Source: Vanilla planifolia (taxonomy: Eukaryota; Streptophyta; Magnoliopsida; Asparagales; Orchidaceae). Taken from it: a stretch of DNA of 64,000 nucleotides. The notes beneath the pieces were generated by a model. That model searched no databases and was not told where the DNA came from. It worked only from the letters and a program-made list of their open reading frames with translations. Positions 36,801-50,180 of the stretch are shown piece by piece (within the stretch, counting starts at the first letter, position 1; the number at the start of each line of letters is the position of its first letter). The stretch spans positions 1 through 64,000 of the forward strand of contig JAIUJO010000162.1 of assembly GCA_023846275.1 (NCBI GenBank), given 5' to 3'. Both the position numbers and the translations under genes were made by a program.

Positions 36801-39800
36801 TAAGAAACGTAAATGAGTTACTATAATTAAAAAAACATAATTGTTTTAAAAAAATTTCATCACATTAGAGAACTAACTTACGAATATTTATATTATCTTT
36901 ATATAAATATAACAAATGTATAAGGAAATGTAGTAACACAAAAATAATGAACATATAAATTATTTTGTAAATTTACAAAAAATATCAACAAAAAATTTCT
37001 AAATAATTTAATTAAGAAAATTTTAAAATTATAGTAAACATTAAAATCTAAATATTTAAAAGTACAAAAATCTAGGCGCATAATGAAATACTATAGACAT
37101 TAATAAAAAATTCCATAATGAAATTGCTAAAAACTTTTGCTCGTTGTGGACTACATGAAAAGTTTTGCAACAAAAAAAATTATCAAATTAATTAATAGAC
37201 CAAAATAAATAAAAACTAAATTGAAGTTGTACGATTATAACAAAAATGTAAATAATACTTCAACATTAATGATGTTTTGCGACCATATTAATTAGCTTTT
37301 CTACTTAATTATAATGCATTAATTTAAGTATTAATTCGGCCACTACATACATTTAATGAAATGTATTTTGTGATTTAGTGCTTACTTTTGATTATTGATG
37401 GAATAATATTGGATCATTTGTATGTATCATTGAAGAGAAGTCTTTTTTGTGAGAATATTTTTATTATCAAATAAAAATATTAGTTTCATTTCTATTACTC
37501 AAAATATATTTAATGTGTTGTTGCATTAGTGAATTGTTCTTACTTTTAATCTTATGGTATTTACTTATTTAATATTTTTTATATATTTTAATTTTTTTCA
37601 TTTTTTGGCTAATATGCCTTAAAATATAACAAAATTTGAATATTGTTTCCAAGATTTTAAATATTTTTTTAGTATTCTTTACTTTCTTATTTTAATTCAA
37701 TTAATATTTTTTTTGTAATTTTTAAAAAAATAATTTTTTGTTTTCAAAATTTATCAATGTACTGGTCATGGAAATTTTGGAATAATATTTTTTTTGTTGT
37801 TATATTTTTAATATCTTGAGTATTATATAAATTTATTTGACATGTTACACAAATAATTATATTTCAAATATTCAATGTTTTATGTCATTGAAAATATGTA
37901 ATAGATTTATCTTTCTTTATTTTGATTGTTTTAGAAATGTTACATTATTGAAAATATAAAGCGTGTAATACTCAATATCTTCGAAGTTTTATGTGGGTTT
38001 TTTCAACATTAAAATTTATTATAATCTTGAAAAGATTTGCATTTTACAAACAACAAAAAAACTTTGTAAGATAGAACTATTTTTCATCCACAACATAAAT
38101 TTTTTAATTTTTTTCATTTATGTAATATCCTAATAAAAAATATTTTTAAATAAATAGAACTATGCGTCAATAAAAAAATAGACAAAATGTTATTTACAAA
38201 TATTGGAAGAAAATGTTTTTTAATAAAGTATAATTAGTATATAAATGATATGGTGAATTAAATAGTGTATGGAATGCAATAAGGCATTAAATGATTTAAA
38301 ATATTCAATGATATAACTAGAAAATGTTAAAGTAATATGAAGCCATATCAAAGTATGTACTCTAAATCAAACAAAATATTAAAGAATTATTAAAAACAAA
38401 AAAAAATTAAATTATATGCATTTCATTTTACAAAAAGTGTATCCTTTAAAATAAAATAGTTTCACTAAAATACATCTAAAAAAAGTTTAACATTTAAAAT
38501 AAAAAATAAAAATGCATCCAACGTAAAATAAATGACAATGGATGTGCACAATATTCGAATTTAAATAAAAAATATTAGATAGATTAAAATTTATAAATAA
38601 CAATCCAATACATCTATGTAAAAAATGTAGCCACTAAAAAAAATGAAAAAAAATGAGAACAATCTAACAATATTTACACGTAATATTTGTAATTATATGT
38701 TTTGTTTGAGAAATTGCTTGTTCAAACTTTAAATAATTTTAGTAATTAAGAAGTAAGTAGCCTATTGATTATTTAATTAAGATGTCATATTTTTGTCAAA
38801 ATAATAACTAAACTAACAAAACTTCAATATGCAATGCTAAAAGTCATAAATATAATAAAAACTTCAAATATTCCAAAAGTTGTGAGAGTAGTCAAATTTG
38901 TTTAGGCAATTTACATATAAAGATTGAATATTAAAATTTCTTATTTATCTTAAAATGTAATTCTTGGTACTTCTCTAATGTTTTCATTTAAGAAACACAC
39001 TTGTTATTTTTTTTTATTAAGAATACATGATTGACAATTTATGATTTGAGAAATTTAAAAGTGTTTTGTTTCTTATAGCGAGAAGAAAAAAAATTTAATA
39101 ATTTAAAAATTGTTATACAACTATTAAGGAATATAGAATAACTGAAGTGAAATAATAACAAAAATTTTAACACTTCACAAATGTTAATATAATAATATAA
39201 AAACTTATACCAAAATCAAATGACCAAAGATTTTTTAAATTCATAAAAAAATTTTATTTATAATATCAAGATTATTATGCTAATCTACTAAACATACTCA
39301 TAAAAAATTAAAAATGTAATAGCATAACATATTATTTCTTGCAAATTTTAAATTTATTTACAAACACATCAAAAAGAAATGATATTAATGTACAAGCTAT
39401 CCAAAAATACTAGAGGTGATAAATTAGTAAATAATAAAAATCATAGCATCAATACATCGAAAGTTTGAAACTTTTTGACACACATATTCAAAATAATTTC
39501 ATAACGATTTAGCTATTTATAATATGTTTCTTTGAAAGATGTAGAAAAATAATAATTTTAATAGTCAACATCATTAAATATTTATAATTTCAAAAAAATT
39601 TAAATTAGTAATGAATTTTATCTTAATAATTATTACAAATCATTATATTAAACAAAAAAATATTAAAAAATAAAAAACCAATAAATTAAAGATCATAATA
39701 TTGTATGCAACAATACAAGCATAGTAAATGTACAAATATAATTTTAATATAAAATAAAAATCTAACCGAATGAATAGATTATTTTACGTAATTGTTCATG

Positions 39801-40210
39801 ATATGCAAAACATAAATGAAAATTAGTAACAAAAAGGAAAGGAAAAGAGAATAGTTATCAATATCTCCATCATCTCTTTTTTAACACAAAAATTAATAAT
39901 ATTTAACAAATCTCTCATATTGCATAACTTAATATGTTATGTCTTTTATAAATAAACATATTTTTAATAATATTTGTTTAGTAGTTAGACTTTTTATTTA
40001 TATGAACATTAATATAATGAAATAAAACCTTATATATTAATATTTATTATATAAAAAACAACATTATGTTTACTTTTTTATTAATTATATATAAAACAAT
40101 ATTAATACTATTAACAATTACGACACATAAAATAAACAAATTTTTTTTAAAAAAGTGCAGATAATTTAGAGAACTTCAGATATTATTCGTAACCTTAAAA
40201 GGTAACAACA
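33867..40210. other. Very AT-rich DNA without recognised features
   Basis: About 6.3 kb of sequence dominated by A/T runs. No protein-like translation, RNA gene or clear tandem array was seen. The longest open stretch is about 60 codons (36899-37081, minus) and reflects composition. Diverged repeats could be hidden here but cannot be resolved by eye. Confidence 0.55.
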
Positions 40211-40217
40211 TAAATAT
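40211..40217 (+). promoter_or_regulatory. TATA-like element upstream of the 5S relic
   Basis: TAAATAT lies 22-28 bp upstream of the inferred 5S start. Plant 5S rRNA genes are known to need a TATA-like element near -28, so the position argues that the relic came from a genomic 5S locus or a 5S-carrying LTR rather than from a reverse-transcribed 5S RNA, which would lack upstream sequence. Confidence 0.5.
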
Positions 40218-40238
40218 CCTTTTTTGTCTTATGTATGT

Positions 40239-40357
40239 ATGTTCGACTACACCAGCATTATGGTACTGTATCTTATTAGAGCTCCAAAGCTAAGCGTGCT
40301 TGGGTGAGAGAAGTATTGGGATGGATGATGTCATGAGAAGTCCTAATGTTGCATTAT
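40239..40357 (+). pseudogene. Degenerate 5S rRNA gene
   Basis: This 119-bp stretch is collinear with plant 5S rRNA, whose length is about 120 nt. The best-kept parts are accagcatta near the 5' end, taagcgtgcttgggtgaga in the middle (A-box of the internal promoter), gtattgggatggatgatg (intermediate element/C-box region) and gagaagtcctaatgttgca at the 3' end. Many differences from the usual plant sequence are C-to-T or G-to-A changes, as expected from deamination of methylated DNA, so the copy is probably inactive. A T-rich run (attattttttc) follows, like a Pol III terminator. It could be a remnant of a 5S rDNA array or of a Cassandra-type TRIM element, whose LTRs carry 5S sequence. Confidence 0.88.
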
Positions 40358-42490
40358 TTTTTCATAGAATTCTATTTTTTAATGAATGATAGTTTCTTTT
40401 TATATGTTAATGTTAAAAAAATAAATTCCAATGAAAGATTGTTTATAATTATCATATTTTTTAATCAACTTTTAATCATAATTTGATAATATTATTATTG
40501 ATTTCATAAAATAAAAGATATGACACATCATATGATGTAGTAAAATAATAATTTTAATTTAGTTGAATGTTGAGCAAAATAGCTTATATGAATTAAAGTA
40601 AATTAAAGTTAATTTATGTTTATAATAGTATATATGTCATATACTTTGAATTTTCTCAATATAAAAATATTATCTTATAAAATATTAATACAATTCGATT
40701 ATATTATTAATGCTATATATTTTTTATATTTATTATATATGTTATATCACATAAATATCATATATTGGTATATTAATTATATTTATTAATTAATTATTTT
40801 TTAAATTTAGCCACCAAAATAGAATATTAAATGAATATTCATAATATTCTATTAATTTTTTAATATTTTAAAAATAACTAATCCTAAAACAATTTGTATA
40901 TTTTATTTTTAATAAACATTATATTTGACTTACCTTTTATACTTATTAAAATTATAATTTTAATTTTTATTAAATAATTTTTTTATCTTTTCTCTTTTTA
41001 TCATAATATCTCACATATTCTATTTCTTCTCAATCCTATTATTATTTTTTACTTTCTTTATTTTTATTTTTTTATATATATCTTTGCACTCTTTCTTTTC
41101 TACCCTTCTCTACTTTAACATTTCTTTCTTTCTTTTTCTTTGGCTTATTTTTTTAATAATTCTTTCTATCTTTTCTATGTTTCATCCTTTTATTTTCTCC
41201 TTAAGATTAATTTTTAATAATTAGTTTATGATAATTTTAATAATTTTATAATATAATAAATTTGGTAATTCATATAATATAATAACAACATTATATTTTT
41301 AATTACAATTAAAACAACCTATAATAGTCATAATAATTTCTAATAAGTTTATGTTTAAAATAATATATATTTTTTGCAAATAGAATTTTTTAAATACAAC
41401 AAAATTATGTCACTAAAAATTAATAATCTAAAATAATATCATTATAGAAAATACTATTTATATTTATTATCTGAGTTTCACCATATAAAGAGAATATATT
41501 AGAATAACCATTAAATTTACTATTTAATTAACTTTTTAATTATAAGTTTTGGAAAAAATAAAGCGAAATTTAATTTAAAATATTGTCTAACTATTTTTTA
41601 TTTTCTAAAACAATAATAAACCTTAGATACTTTTTATATAATATTATTAAATATTATATATATATTTTATTTTTATATTTAATAAATATTATAAAGGAAA
41701 TTATAAAATTTTTATTTTTGTATTGAAAAATTTTCTTTTTTTTCTTTTTATGATAATGCTTCTCATATTATTTTTTTTTTCTCTCTTATTAACATTATTT
41801 TATTTCTTGCTTCATTCTTTATCTCTAAATTTTTTTCTGAGCTTCTCTCTCTCCTCTATTTTTCTCTATTTCCTAATTTTTCTATCTTTTTTACTTATTT
41901 ATTTATTCACTCTATCTCATTTATGCTTTGCACATATTGTTTCATAAAATTCTATTTTTTAATGAATGATAATTTATTTTTACATGTTAATGTAAGAAAA
42001 TAAATTCTTATGAATGAATGTGTATAATTGTCATATTGTTAATCATTTTTTAATAACAACAATATTACATTACTATTATTTTATAAAATAAAAAAATATG
42101 TCAATGATATGATATAGTAAAATAATAACTTTATTTTAGTTCAATTAAGCAAAATAACTTATTTGCATTAAAATAAATTAGATTTAATTTTTTTATAATA
42201 TACGTTATATGCATAGAATTTTCTCAATATGAAAATTTTATGTTACAAAATAATGGTAAAAAAATAAAATTTAACTATAAATGTTAAATATTTTTTATTT
42301 TTATTAAATATGTTACATCATATAAATATAGTATATTAGTATAACAATCAAATTTATGATATAATTATCTTTTTAAGTTTAGACATAAAAAGGATAATAT
42401 TAAATTAACACTAACAATATTCTCGAAATATTTTTATTTTTCCAAAATAATAATAATTTCGAAACAATTGAATATTTTATTATTAATCAA
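40358..42490 (+). repeat. Diverged tandem copies of a 5S spacer-like unit
   Basis: Sequence downstream of the 5S relic recurs. Copy A (40358-~41100) and copy C (~41930-42490) align clearly: tctattttttaatgaatgat at about 40371 and 41951, tagtaaaataataa near 40538 and 42116, gaattttctcaatat near 40650 and 42217, and aacaatttgtatatttta/aacaattgaatatttta near 40890 and 42460. The offset is 1563-1583 bp. A weaker copy B (~41175-41850) lies between them, about 730-750 bp from A. Each copy is followed by a pyrimidine-rich stretch. The period of about 750-840 bp would suit a 5S gene plus spacer, but copies B and C lack a recognisable 5S gene. Confidence 0.7.
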
Positions 42491-44185
42491 CATCATCTTT
42501 TTCTTGTTCTTGTTCTTCTTCTTCCTCTTAGTTCGTCTTTTTTTTCTTCTTCCTCCTCTTCTTTTTATGATTTTTCATCTTCCTCTCCTTCTTCCTCTTC
42601 TTTTTCATATTCTTCTTTGTTTTCTTCTTGTTTTCCTTCTTCTTCTTCTCCTCCTCCTCCCCCTTCTCTTTCTTCTTCTTCTACTTCTTGTTGTTCTTCT
42701 TCTTTTTCGACTTCATCTTCTGCCTTTTTTTCTTCTTCACATTCTTCTCCTTGTCCCTCCTATTCTTCTCCTTCTTCTCCTTCTCAATCTTCTATTTCTC
42801 CTTCTTCTGCTTCTCCTACTTCTTCTCTTTTTCATTCTACTCCATCTTAATGTTCTCCCTTTTTCTTCTCATTATTCTTCTTCTCTTACTTTTTCTTCTT
42901 CTTCTTCTTCCCCTTCTTCTTCTTCTTATTATTCACCATCTCTTTCATCTATTTCTCCATCTTATCCTTCAACATGTTCTCCATCACTTTTTGCACCTTC
43001 TCCTTCTACTTCTTCTTCTTCTCCTTCATCTTTTTCTTATTATTCTTCTTCTTCTAGTTTTTCTTCCACTCCTACATCATCTTTTTTTGTTTCTACTTCT
43101 TCTTCTTTGGTTTCTTCTTCTCCTTCTTCTTCCACATCTTCTTCTTCTTCTTCACCTTCTTCGCCTTCTTCTTTTCCTTCCTCTTCTTCATCTTCTTCTT
43201 CATCTTCTTCCTCTTTTATTTCTTCATCTGCTTCTTCTTCTTCTTCTACTACTTTTTATTCTACATCTCCTTTTCCCTCTTTTTCTTCTTCTTCCTCCTC
43301 CTCCTCCTCCTCCTTTTATTCCTCTTCTTCTTCTTCTTCTATTTCATCTTCCTCTTTCTCATCATCATCATCTTCTTCTTTTTCTTCTTCTTCCTCTTCT
43401 TCTTATTCCTCTAACTTCTTCATAATCATCTTCTTCTCCTTCTTCTTCTTCTTCTACTTCTTCTTCTTCTTCTTCTAATTCTTCAACTTATTCTTCTTCT
43501 ACTTCTTCTCATTGTTCTTCTATTCTTCCTCTTCTTCTTCTTTGTCTACCCCTTTTTCATCTTCTCCTTCTTCTCCCTCTTCTTCCTCTTCTTCTCCTTC
43601 TTCTCCTTCTCCATCTTCTCCTTCTCCTTCTCCTTCTCCTTCTTTTCCTACTTCCTGTCCTTCTTCTTCTTCTCCTTCTTCCTCTTCTTTTTCTTCTTCT
43701 TCTCCTTCTTTATCATCTTGTTCTTCTCTACCTTCTTCTTCTTCTCCTTCCTCTTGTTCTTCTTTTTCTTCTCCTTCTCCTTCTAATTCTTCTCCTTCTT
43801 CTTCTTCTTCTTCTTCTTCTCCTTCTCTTTCTTCTCCTTCTTTTTCTTCTTCTTCTTCTTGTTCATGTTCTACTTCATCAACATCATCATCATCATCTTC
43901 TTCTTCTTCCACTTCTTCTTCTTGTTTGTCTTCTTCTTTTTCTTCCTCTTCTTCATCTTGTTCCTCTTTTTCTTCTATTTCTTTATTTTCTTCTTCTTCT
44001 TCTATTACTTCTTCTTCTTCTTCTTCTTCTTTATGTTACTACTTTTTTGTGTTCTTCTTCTTCTTCTTTTTCTTCTTCTACATCTTCTTCTTCTTCTTCT
44101 TCTTCTCCTACCTCTTTTTCTTCTTCTTCTTCTTCTTCTTCTTCTTCCTTCTCTTCTTCTTCTTCTATTTCTTATTACTCTATTT
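42490..44185 (+). repeat. 1.7-kb TTC (GAA) trinucleotide tract
   Basis: Almost only C and T on the plus strand, mainly TTC/TCT with interruptions of TCC, TAC, TTA, CAT and TTG. It begins at ctttttcttgttcttgttc directly after the end of spacer-like copy C and ends near tctatttcttattactc. Its serine/leucine/phenylalanine or glutamate-rich open frames are composition artefacts. The strand polarity is opposite to that of the GAA tract at 1-5900. Confidence 0.97.
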
Positions 44186-47100
44186 AGAAGAAATAGAACA
44201 AATGGTTTTCCTCAAATAGTAGTGTAAGAAAATTTGACTTAGACAAGAAATAATTTTATATTATATTTGATGATACATATGTAAAGCATACAAATTGGTC
44301 CCTAATCATACGGCATTTTCATGCATAAATTTTCTCAGTTTCAATGTTAACAAGAGTTTGTGAGAATACATGCATAAGCATATATGTTGTATAAACAAAA
44401 ACGACCTTTGATCAAATGATTTAATTCATAAAAAATCAAACAACAGAATAAATTTTTTCTTCAAATTAAAATTTTTTAATTTTGAGCTACTATTTTCTAA
44501 ATATCAAATAATTAAAAATTTTATAAAGTTCTATTGGAATATTGTTGTTTAAATTCTTTTTTGCTTGTAATTCACTATTGAAAAAAATCTGCAAATAACT
44601 ATCAGGTGTTCGATTTTTATTTTCTTAAGTTAATCATATATCATTTCAAAATTATTAATGTTTTTCTCATTCAATATACAATATTGCTTTACAAAAAAAT
44701 ATTTCTTCTTTTTCTCCAAATTTTTCATGCATTTCATCGACGAAGAAACATGATTTATCACAAAATAAAATATTCAAATTAACTGTCACATGAAGAAAAT
44801 TTACCTCAATAATGAACTATTACACTTGCAGTCTACATATTATTTTTTGGCTCCTCCATCTCATCCATTTCCTTTTTTTTTGTTCCTTATCTTTTTGTTA
44901 CCTCTTGTTTTTTTTTCATATTACCTGTCTAACATACAAATAGCCTCAAGGAAAGTGTTTGCATTAACATTTTAGCACAAATTTCTTATGGATAGCACAA
45001 AATAAATATTATACCATTCGAAAAAAGTCATTTACTTATGTTCATAAAAAAAATCATAATAATGTTATGAATTATTCAAACAATTTCGTCAACTTTAAAT
45101 GAACTATTTGGACGAAATAGTTGCAAATGATTGTGCAAAAAAGAAAATTGTTGACTCATGAACTTTTTTGGGCACTTGACATGCTCCTAAATGGGATTTT
45201 GCAAATTTAAAAAAGAATAATATGATTTTTCTATAGAGGATATACTCTATGATGTTGAGCTTATGGAATAGAGAACTTCACTAATCAACACATCAATCTA
45301 CTTTGATGCAACTTGTTCACTATTCTATGTAAACAGAGTAGAGGAAAAGTGTAACCAAGTAAATCACTTTAAAGTTTCAAGATATTTAACCATTAGACCA
45401 TACTGAACATCCACCCTACAAAATTCCATAACCTGGACTATATAATCTCACCTTCACTTAACATGAGTAGTGCGAGAAAACTTTAGATTGACATTAGTTT
45501 ATCAAAAAAAATGTGTTCCCAGTACTCTAACAAAAATAACTAGCCAATATCAACCTCAATAACACATTTTACACCAAGCCTTGGAGTTAATCCTTCCAAT
45601 TTCTACTAACGAAAGGCCTTACTTTTAAGCTAAATGTTGTGGCACCATAATGCCTCAATGTAAGGTTGCTAGTAATCTACTCATTAGAAATTCTTTAGTT
45701 AAGATCTTTCCTTACAAATAGAGCCAAAGGGTTCTATAAGAATGTAGTCAAAACGAAATTCAGAAAACATCAACCTTAATATAATTGCACAGATATGCGA
45801 TAAATACCACTAATAAATTGAGATTAGCAGATACAGAGGAAAATCATGAGATTTTTATTATTTTGAAGCTATGAAAGTGCTACATTATATCAATAGCCAA
45901 AAGGAACTTGGATATAATAAAAAATTAATATTTCAATTAAAGTCCCATGAAAGACCACCAATTAAATGAAATGATCCTAGATGATTGAATACTATTAAAA
46001 TCTGTCATACTTTTCTTAACCATAGTGTAAGAGAAAAATAAAACCTATTTAAATGAATTTAAGTACTCATAATTTCATCCAAATAGTTGTATGACAATTA
46101 AGTAAAACCTCCTTTTCCATCACAACACATAAAAATCTTCATACATTTCCTATTATAAACATACTGTTTACAGAACATACGCATACCTTACATCACTGAG
46201 ACTTTTGCACATGAATTGCCCTATAGAGGCTACATGTGGAAGACTATTTAACACTCCAGTTCCAATAATTGGTGAGAACACACATCACACATCTCTAATA
46301 CATTTTTTCATTATGCATTGCACTGATTTGTAATAACACTCGCAAGAACAATCTTTTCCTACAAGAATGACTCTACCTACATATTATGTGCAAGTATCCA
46401 AGGCCATCAAATTTTATGTTCGATACTACATATTTTGTTTCTTACAAGTCATGTATATTTCATAACATTATCATAACAAATGCTTGCATTTGACTTTTTT
46501 ATCTTATGTATAAATGTAAATTATCTTTTTAACATAATGTTAGTCAATTCAAAGGAGTATAAAAATGAACCAGATGATTCTTAATGTGTTTTATATTTGG
46601 ACTATAACATATTAATTCTTTTCAAACTCTACCACAAAGTGATGCATAAGTCAAGTCAAATTAAAGTTATGATAAGTTTGTTATGATCTTAACATGAATC
46701 GTTTATGTAACAAAATTAAATTAATGGTTAAAATGGGATAGTTATTTTCTAAATATCATCACAACTGATAAGATGAATGATAATGATATAATTAATAGGT
46801 TTATTATGCAATCAATAAGGATAGTTATCAACATAATTTATCAATTTAAGGTTGTGCTATAAAATTTATCTTGTATTAATACATACATTTAACGATAATT
46901 TTCGTCTTATTTCATTCACAAAAGATTCTTTTTAATTATATTGATGTGTATTTGTAATCCTTTAGTTTTTATAAGATATGCATTAATACAATCCATACCT
47001 TTGACCCACCATTAGGCCTCATGAGATTCTTTGATACTATCGACTAGTTTAAGGAAATTATGGCACTTTTTGTGAGGTTTGGAATTCAACTCACCAGATG

Positions 47101-49654
47101 TCAAATAACTAAGCCTAAGATGGGAGTGAATTGTCAATTAAAAGAATTTTTAATTACTTTGATATAGTACAATAATGGATCATAAAACATTACATGGAGT
47201 GATTAAAACAATTGAAGAATCAACAAAAAAAGAAAGATAAAAAATGTACTAAAGTGAACTATTCGCCAACTATGACATGGTTTTCCCGACAAAACTATGA
47301 ACCTTATTGACCCTTAAGTTGCCAAGCGTAAGCCTATCAGTACTTATCCACTCCTTCATATGTGGAGAAAGTTTCGCATTTGCTATTTACATAAGTGAAA
47401 GAATAAACCCCTCTATACATTATCATGAACCCAAACATTACCCTCATTACATTTTTCTTACAATAACTCAAACATCATTACTTTATAATGATGGCAAACA
47501 GAACAAAAAAAAAATCTCGACACTAAGCCCAAAGATTGTTCTACCTATCCTAAAACAAAGCACTGGAGTGGGAATTCCTTTCCTTCAATCCATGTTAGAA
47601 AGAAATAAAGAGCATAAGAATTATAATTAATAAAAAAGAAAAATAATAAAATTCAATGTACCATTTTCGAGACATAAAATAATGAGTCAAAACTTAATGG
47701 TTGAATTACTATTACGAAAGAATATTTTCAAATTATTTTATGAAGAATGTTTTGTTGATGCTCTTTTAAGATTTTTCAAAATGCACATCAAATAGTTTTC
47801 AAGAAAAAAGATTAAGCAAGTGAAGCATTAGTAATGTCTAGAAAAAGAACACTGTAGGCTTTGAAAAGTACTTCATACATTTTCAAACCTAACAACTGAA
47901 ATAACAATTTCATGTTGAGTATTAAAATATATATTCTTTCGGTTATACAAATGTAGTATTTTTTGTTGCAGTATGTATATAAGTTTAGCCTTAGAATCAA
48001 ATTGTTATCCTCATGTTTCGTTAATGTTTACTTCAATCCTTGAGAACAATGTGATAATTTCTAAACTAATTGCTAAGCTAAACATTATACATATTTGTAA
48101 GTTCATTAGCCTTATCAAATAAGTCACTCCCTTCAACTTCAATTTTCGTAGTTCAACAAACAATGCATTTTACTTCCCAATTTGTTTTTTATAGTAACCT
48201 AATTTTGGCTAAAGTTTTATTCTTATTCATTAAATTATTTGACCCATGTTAAAAAATGCCATCATATTGAACAAGAAATTCCTATGAAATGGTTTGATGG
48301 TCATCATATAAAATGTCAAGCAAATCACAAATGTCTTTATTTCTATTGGATATTAATCAAGTAGTTTGATGGACCTTCAACAAATCTACATCTTAGAATT
48401 TGACAATTGCTATTGACTCTAATCTAATTAGTCGTTTATTCCCCATAAAACACTAGTTTAGGTAGCTAATTAGATTATCAATGGGGCAATCCAATTGTGG
48501 TTCGTTTAGTAATTTTTATTTACAAAAATTCATTTTGTATTATTTCAATTTCATAAATATTTTCTTAACAAAATCTTGAATTTTTCAAGATAAAATTTCT
48601 CTTGAAAATATGAAGATTACATTCTTCATTTTTTGGTCAATATTTTTATATAAAAAAATTAAATATTGTTAGCTTAAAACTTTTCATAATTCTTAGAATT
48701 TAAAGATTTCACATCAAGAAAGGTAATAGGTTTACATTCAATTCTATTAATGCCTAAAATAATTTGTAAGTGCATGTATGAAATAAGATGCAATTGTATT
48801 TCGTGAACAATATCTATTAAAAAATAATTTATCCATCACATAAGTACTGACTAACATAAATAATTCCTGGAAGAAAAACTCATGTTATGCTTTGGGATCC
48901 TAAAAATCATCCAAAACCTCAAGCTTATTTTGTATCTTTCATATCACTTTTCTAAGTTGTACTCCAACATAAGTTGACATCATAAGATGAGAATCATCAT
49001 TTATAATTTTCTTGTTTGCTAAATAAAAAATCATACAATAGGTATACCACAAAATAAAAAAATAAGCTACTTAAATAGTTTTGTGTAGTCAAAACCATAT
49101 TAAGCCTTTCGAGCACATGATGTGAAGGATACAAAAATTTAGATGATTCTATATGTAAATGTGATAAAATATTACCAAATTAAAATGTCCATAATAGCAT
49201 AAGGATCCCTTACTATGTTCACGTAACACCTACTGATACAAATAGCACATAATATGGGGCGAGTGAAATAAGTCTGAAAATTTTTTAAAATTCACACATT
49301 AAAAAAAATTGTGTTTGAAATGTAGTGAATAATATCACACAAACTATATTAATAAATTTTAAGAAACAATATGCAAAATAAAACAAGCAAAAAAAATGTT
49401 TTATAAGTTTTTGTTCTTACCAAATAAGTGAACATCTACAACCAATTCAATTGGGCTTAGCTTTCAAAAACCTTTTACTCCATTGTCATTGTTAGTAAAG
49501 AAGTCATCACATCATTTACCATATCTTTGGAATTTAGTCACAACCCCATCCCTTGAGGTATCGTTGGGCTTGAATACCATTGTTTTTAAAAGATAATTTT
49601 ATGGCTCAATCAAAAACCTCATGTAAATTGATATGTTAAACTTATTTTAACTCA
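44186..49654. other. Unassigned AT-rich DNA
   Basis: I recognise no transposon domain, RNA gene or conserved protein in these 5.5 kb. A plus-strand stretch of about 107 codons at 47307-47630 is open and less AT-biased than its surroundings, but its translation matches nothing I know. Its first codon is TTG, so it is best seen as a stop-to-stop frame. The right end may hold the outer part of the repeat at 49655. Confidence 0.5.
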
Positions 49655-50180
49655 AAAAATTGAGAAGTGCTAAGGGTCAATCAATACCTTCAAACAAAGG
49701 CATACTCAAGATTGTTGTAGGTATAGGATTTTAAATCTTAGGAATGTAGGGCAAGTAAAACCTTTTGTAAATGCTAAAGACTTCTATTGATCTTTAACAT
49801 TAAGGATCACAGCCTAGAGAAAAAATAGTTCTAAGAATCCACACCATGAATTGTCACATTGGTTTTGAAGTGGCAAGGTAAACACATAAGTGTAGTTGTC
49901 AGGAAGTCTAACAAAAATATCAATCATTCACTAGGATAAACGAGAATGTTGGACTTAGTTATTAAATTTTCTAAAATTTGAAATAAAATGATTAAAAACT
50001 TTCCTCTTGAATTGATACTTTTGTGAATACTCGATAATGAGTAGGATCTTCTTTTTTGAGCCACTTGTCGTCCTGCCTAGAGCACCTTTAGAAATACACT
50101 ATTGGATAGATTGTACATTACACAGTGTCATTAATCAACATTAAAGGCAACACGTTGTAGTTTCATTCAAATTTTAATAC
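49655..50180 (-). repeat. Left member of a ~530-bp dispersed direct-repeat pair
   Basis: It aligns with 56735-57262. Matching phrases in order: agtgctaagggtcaat/agttctaaaattcatt, gtaggtataggatttt/gtggtataggttcata, gcaagtaaaacctttt/acaagtaaaacatttg, gcctagagaaaaaatag/gctatagaaaagtgatt, aaataaaatgattaaaaact/aaattaagtgattaagagct and actcgataatgagtaggatc/agtgaataatgtcttagaat. The pair brackets the gypsy relics, so these may be its LTRs, but I found no polypurine tract, primer-binding site or TG/CA ends. Both copies could instead be an unrelated repeat. Confidence 0.6.

Noticed and set aside
42468..44227. Open frames of up to 336 codons in the TTC tract
   Set aside because: Same artefact as in the GAA tract: poly-Ser/Leu/Phe from TTC phase with no domain or start context.
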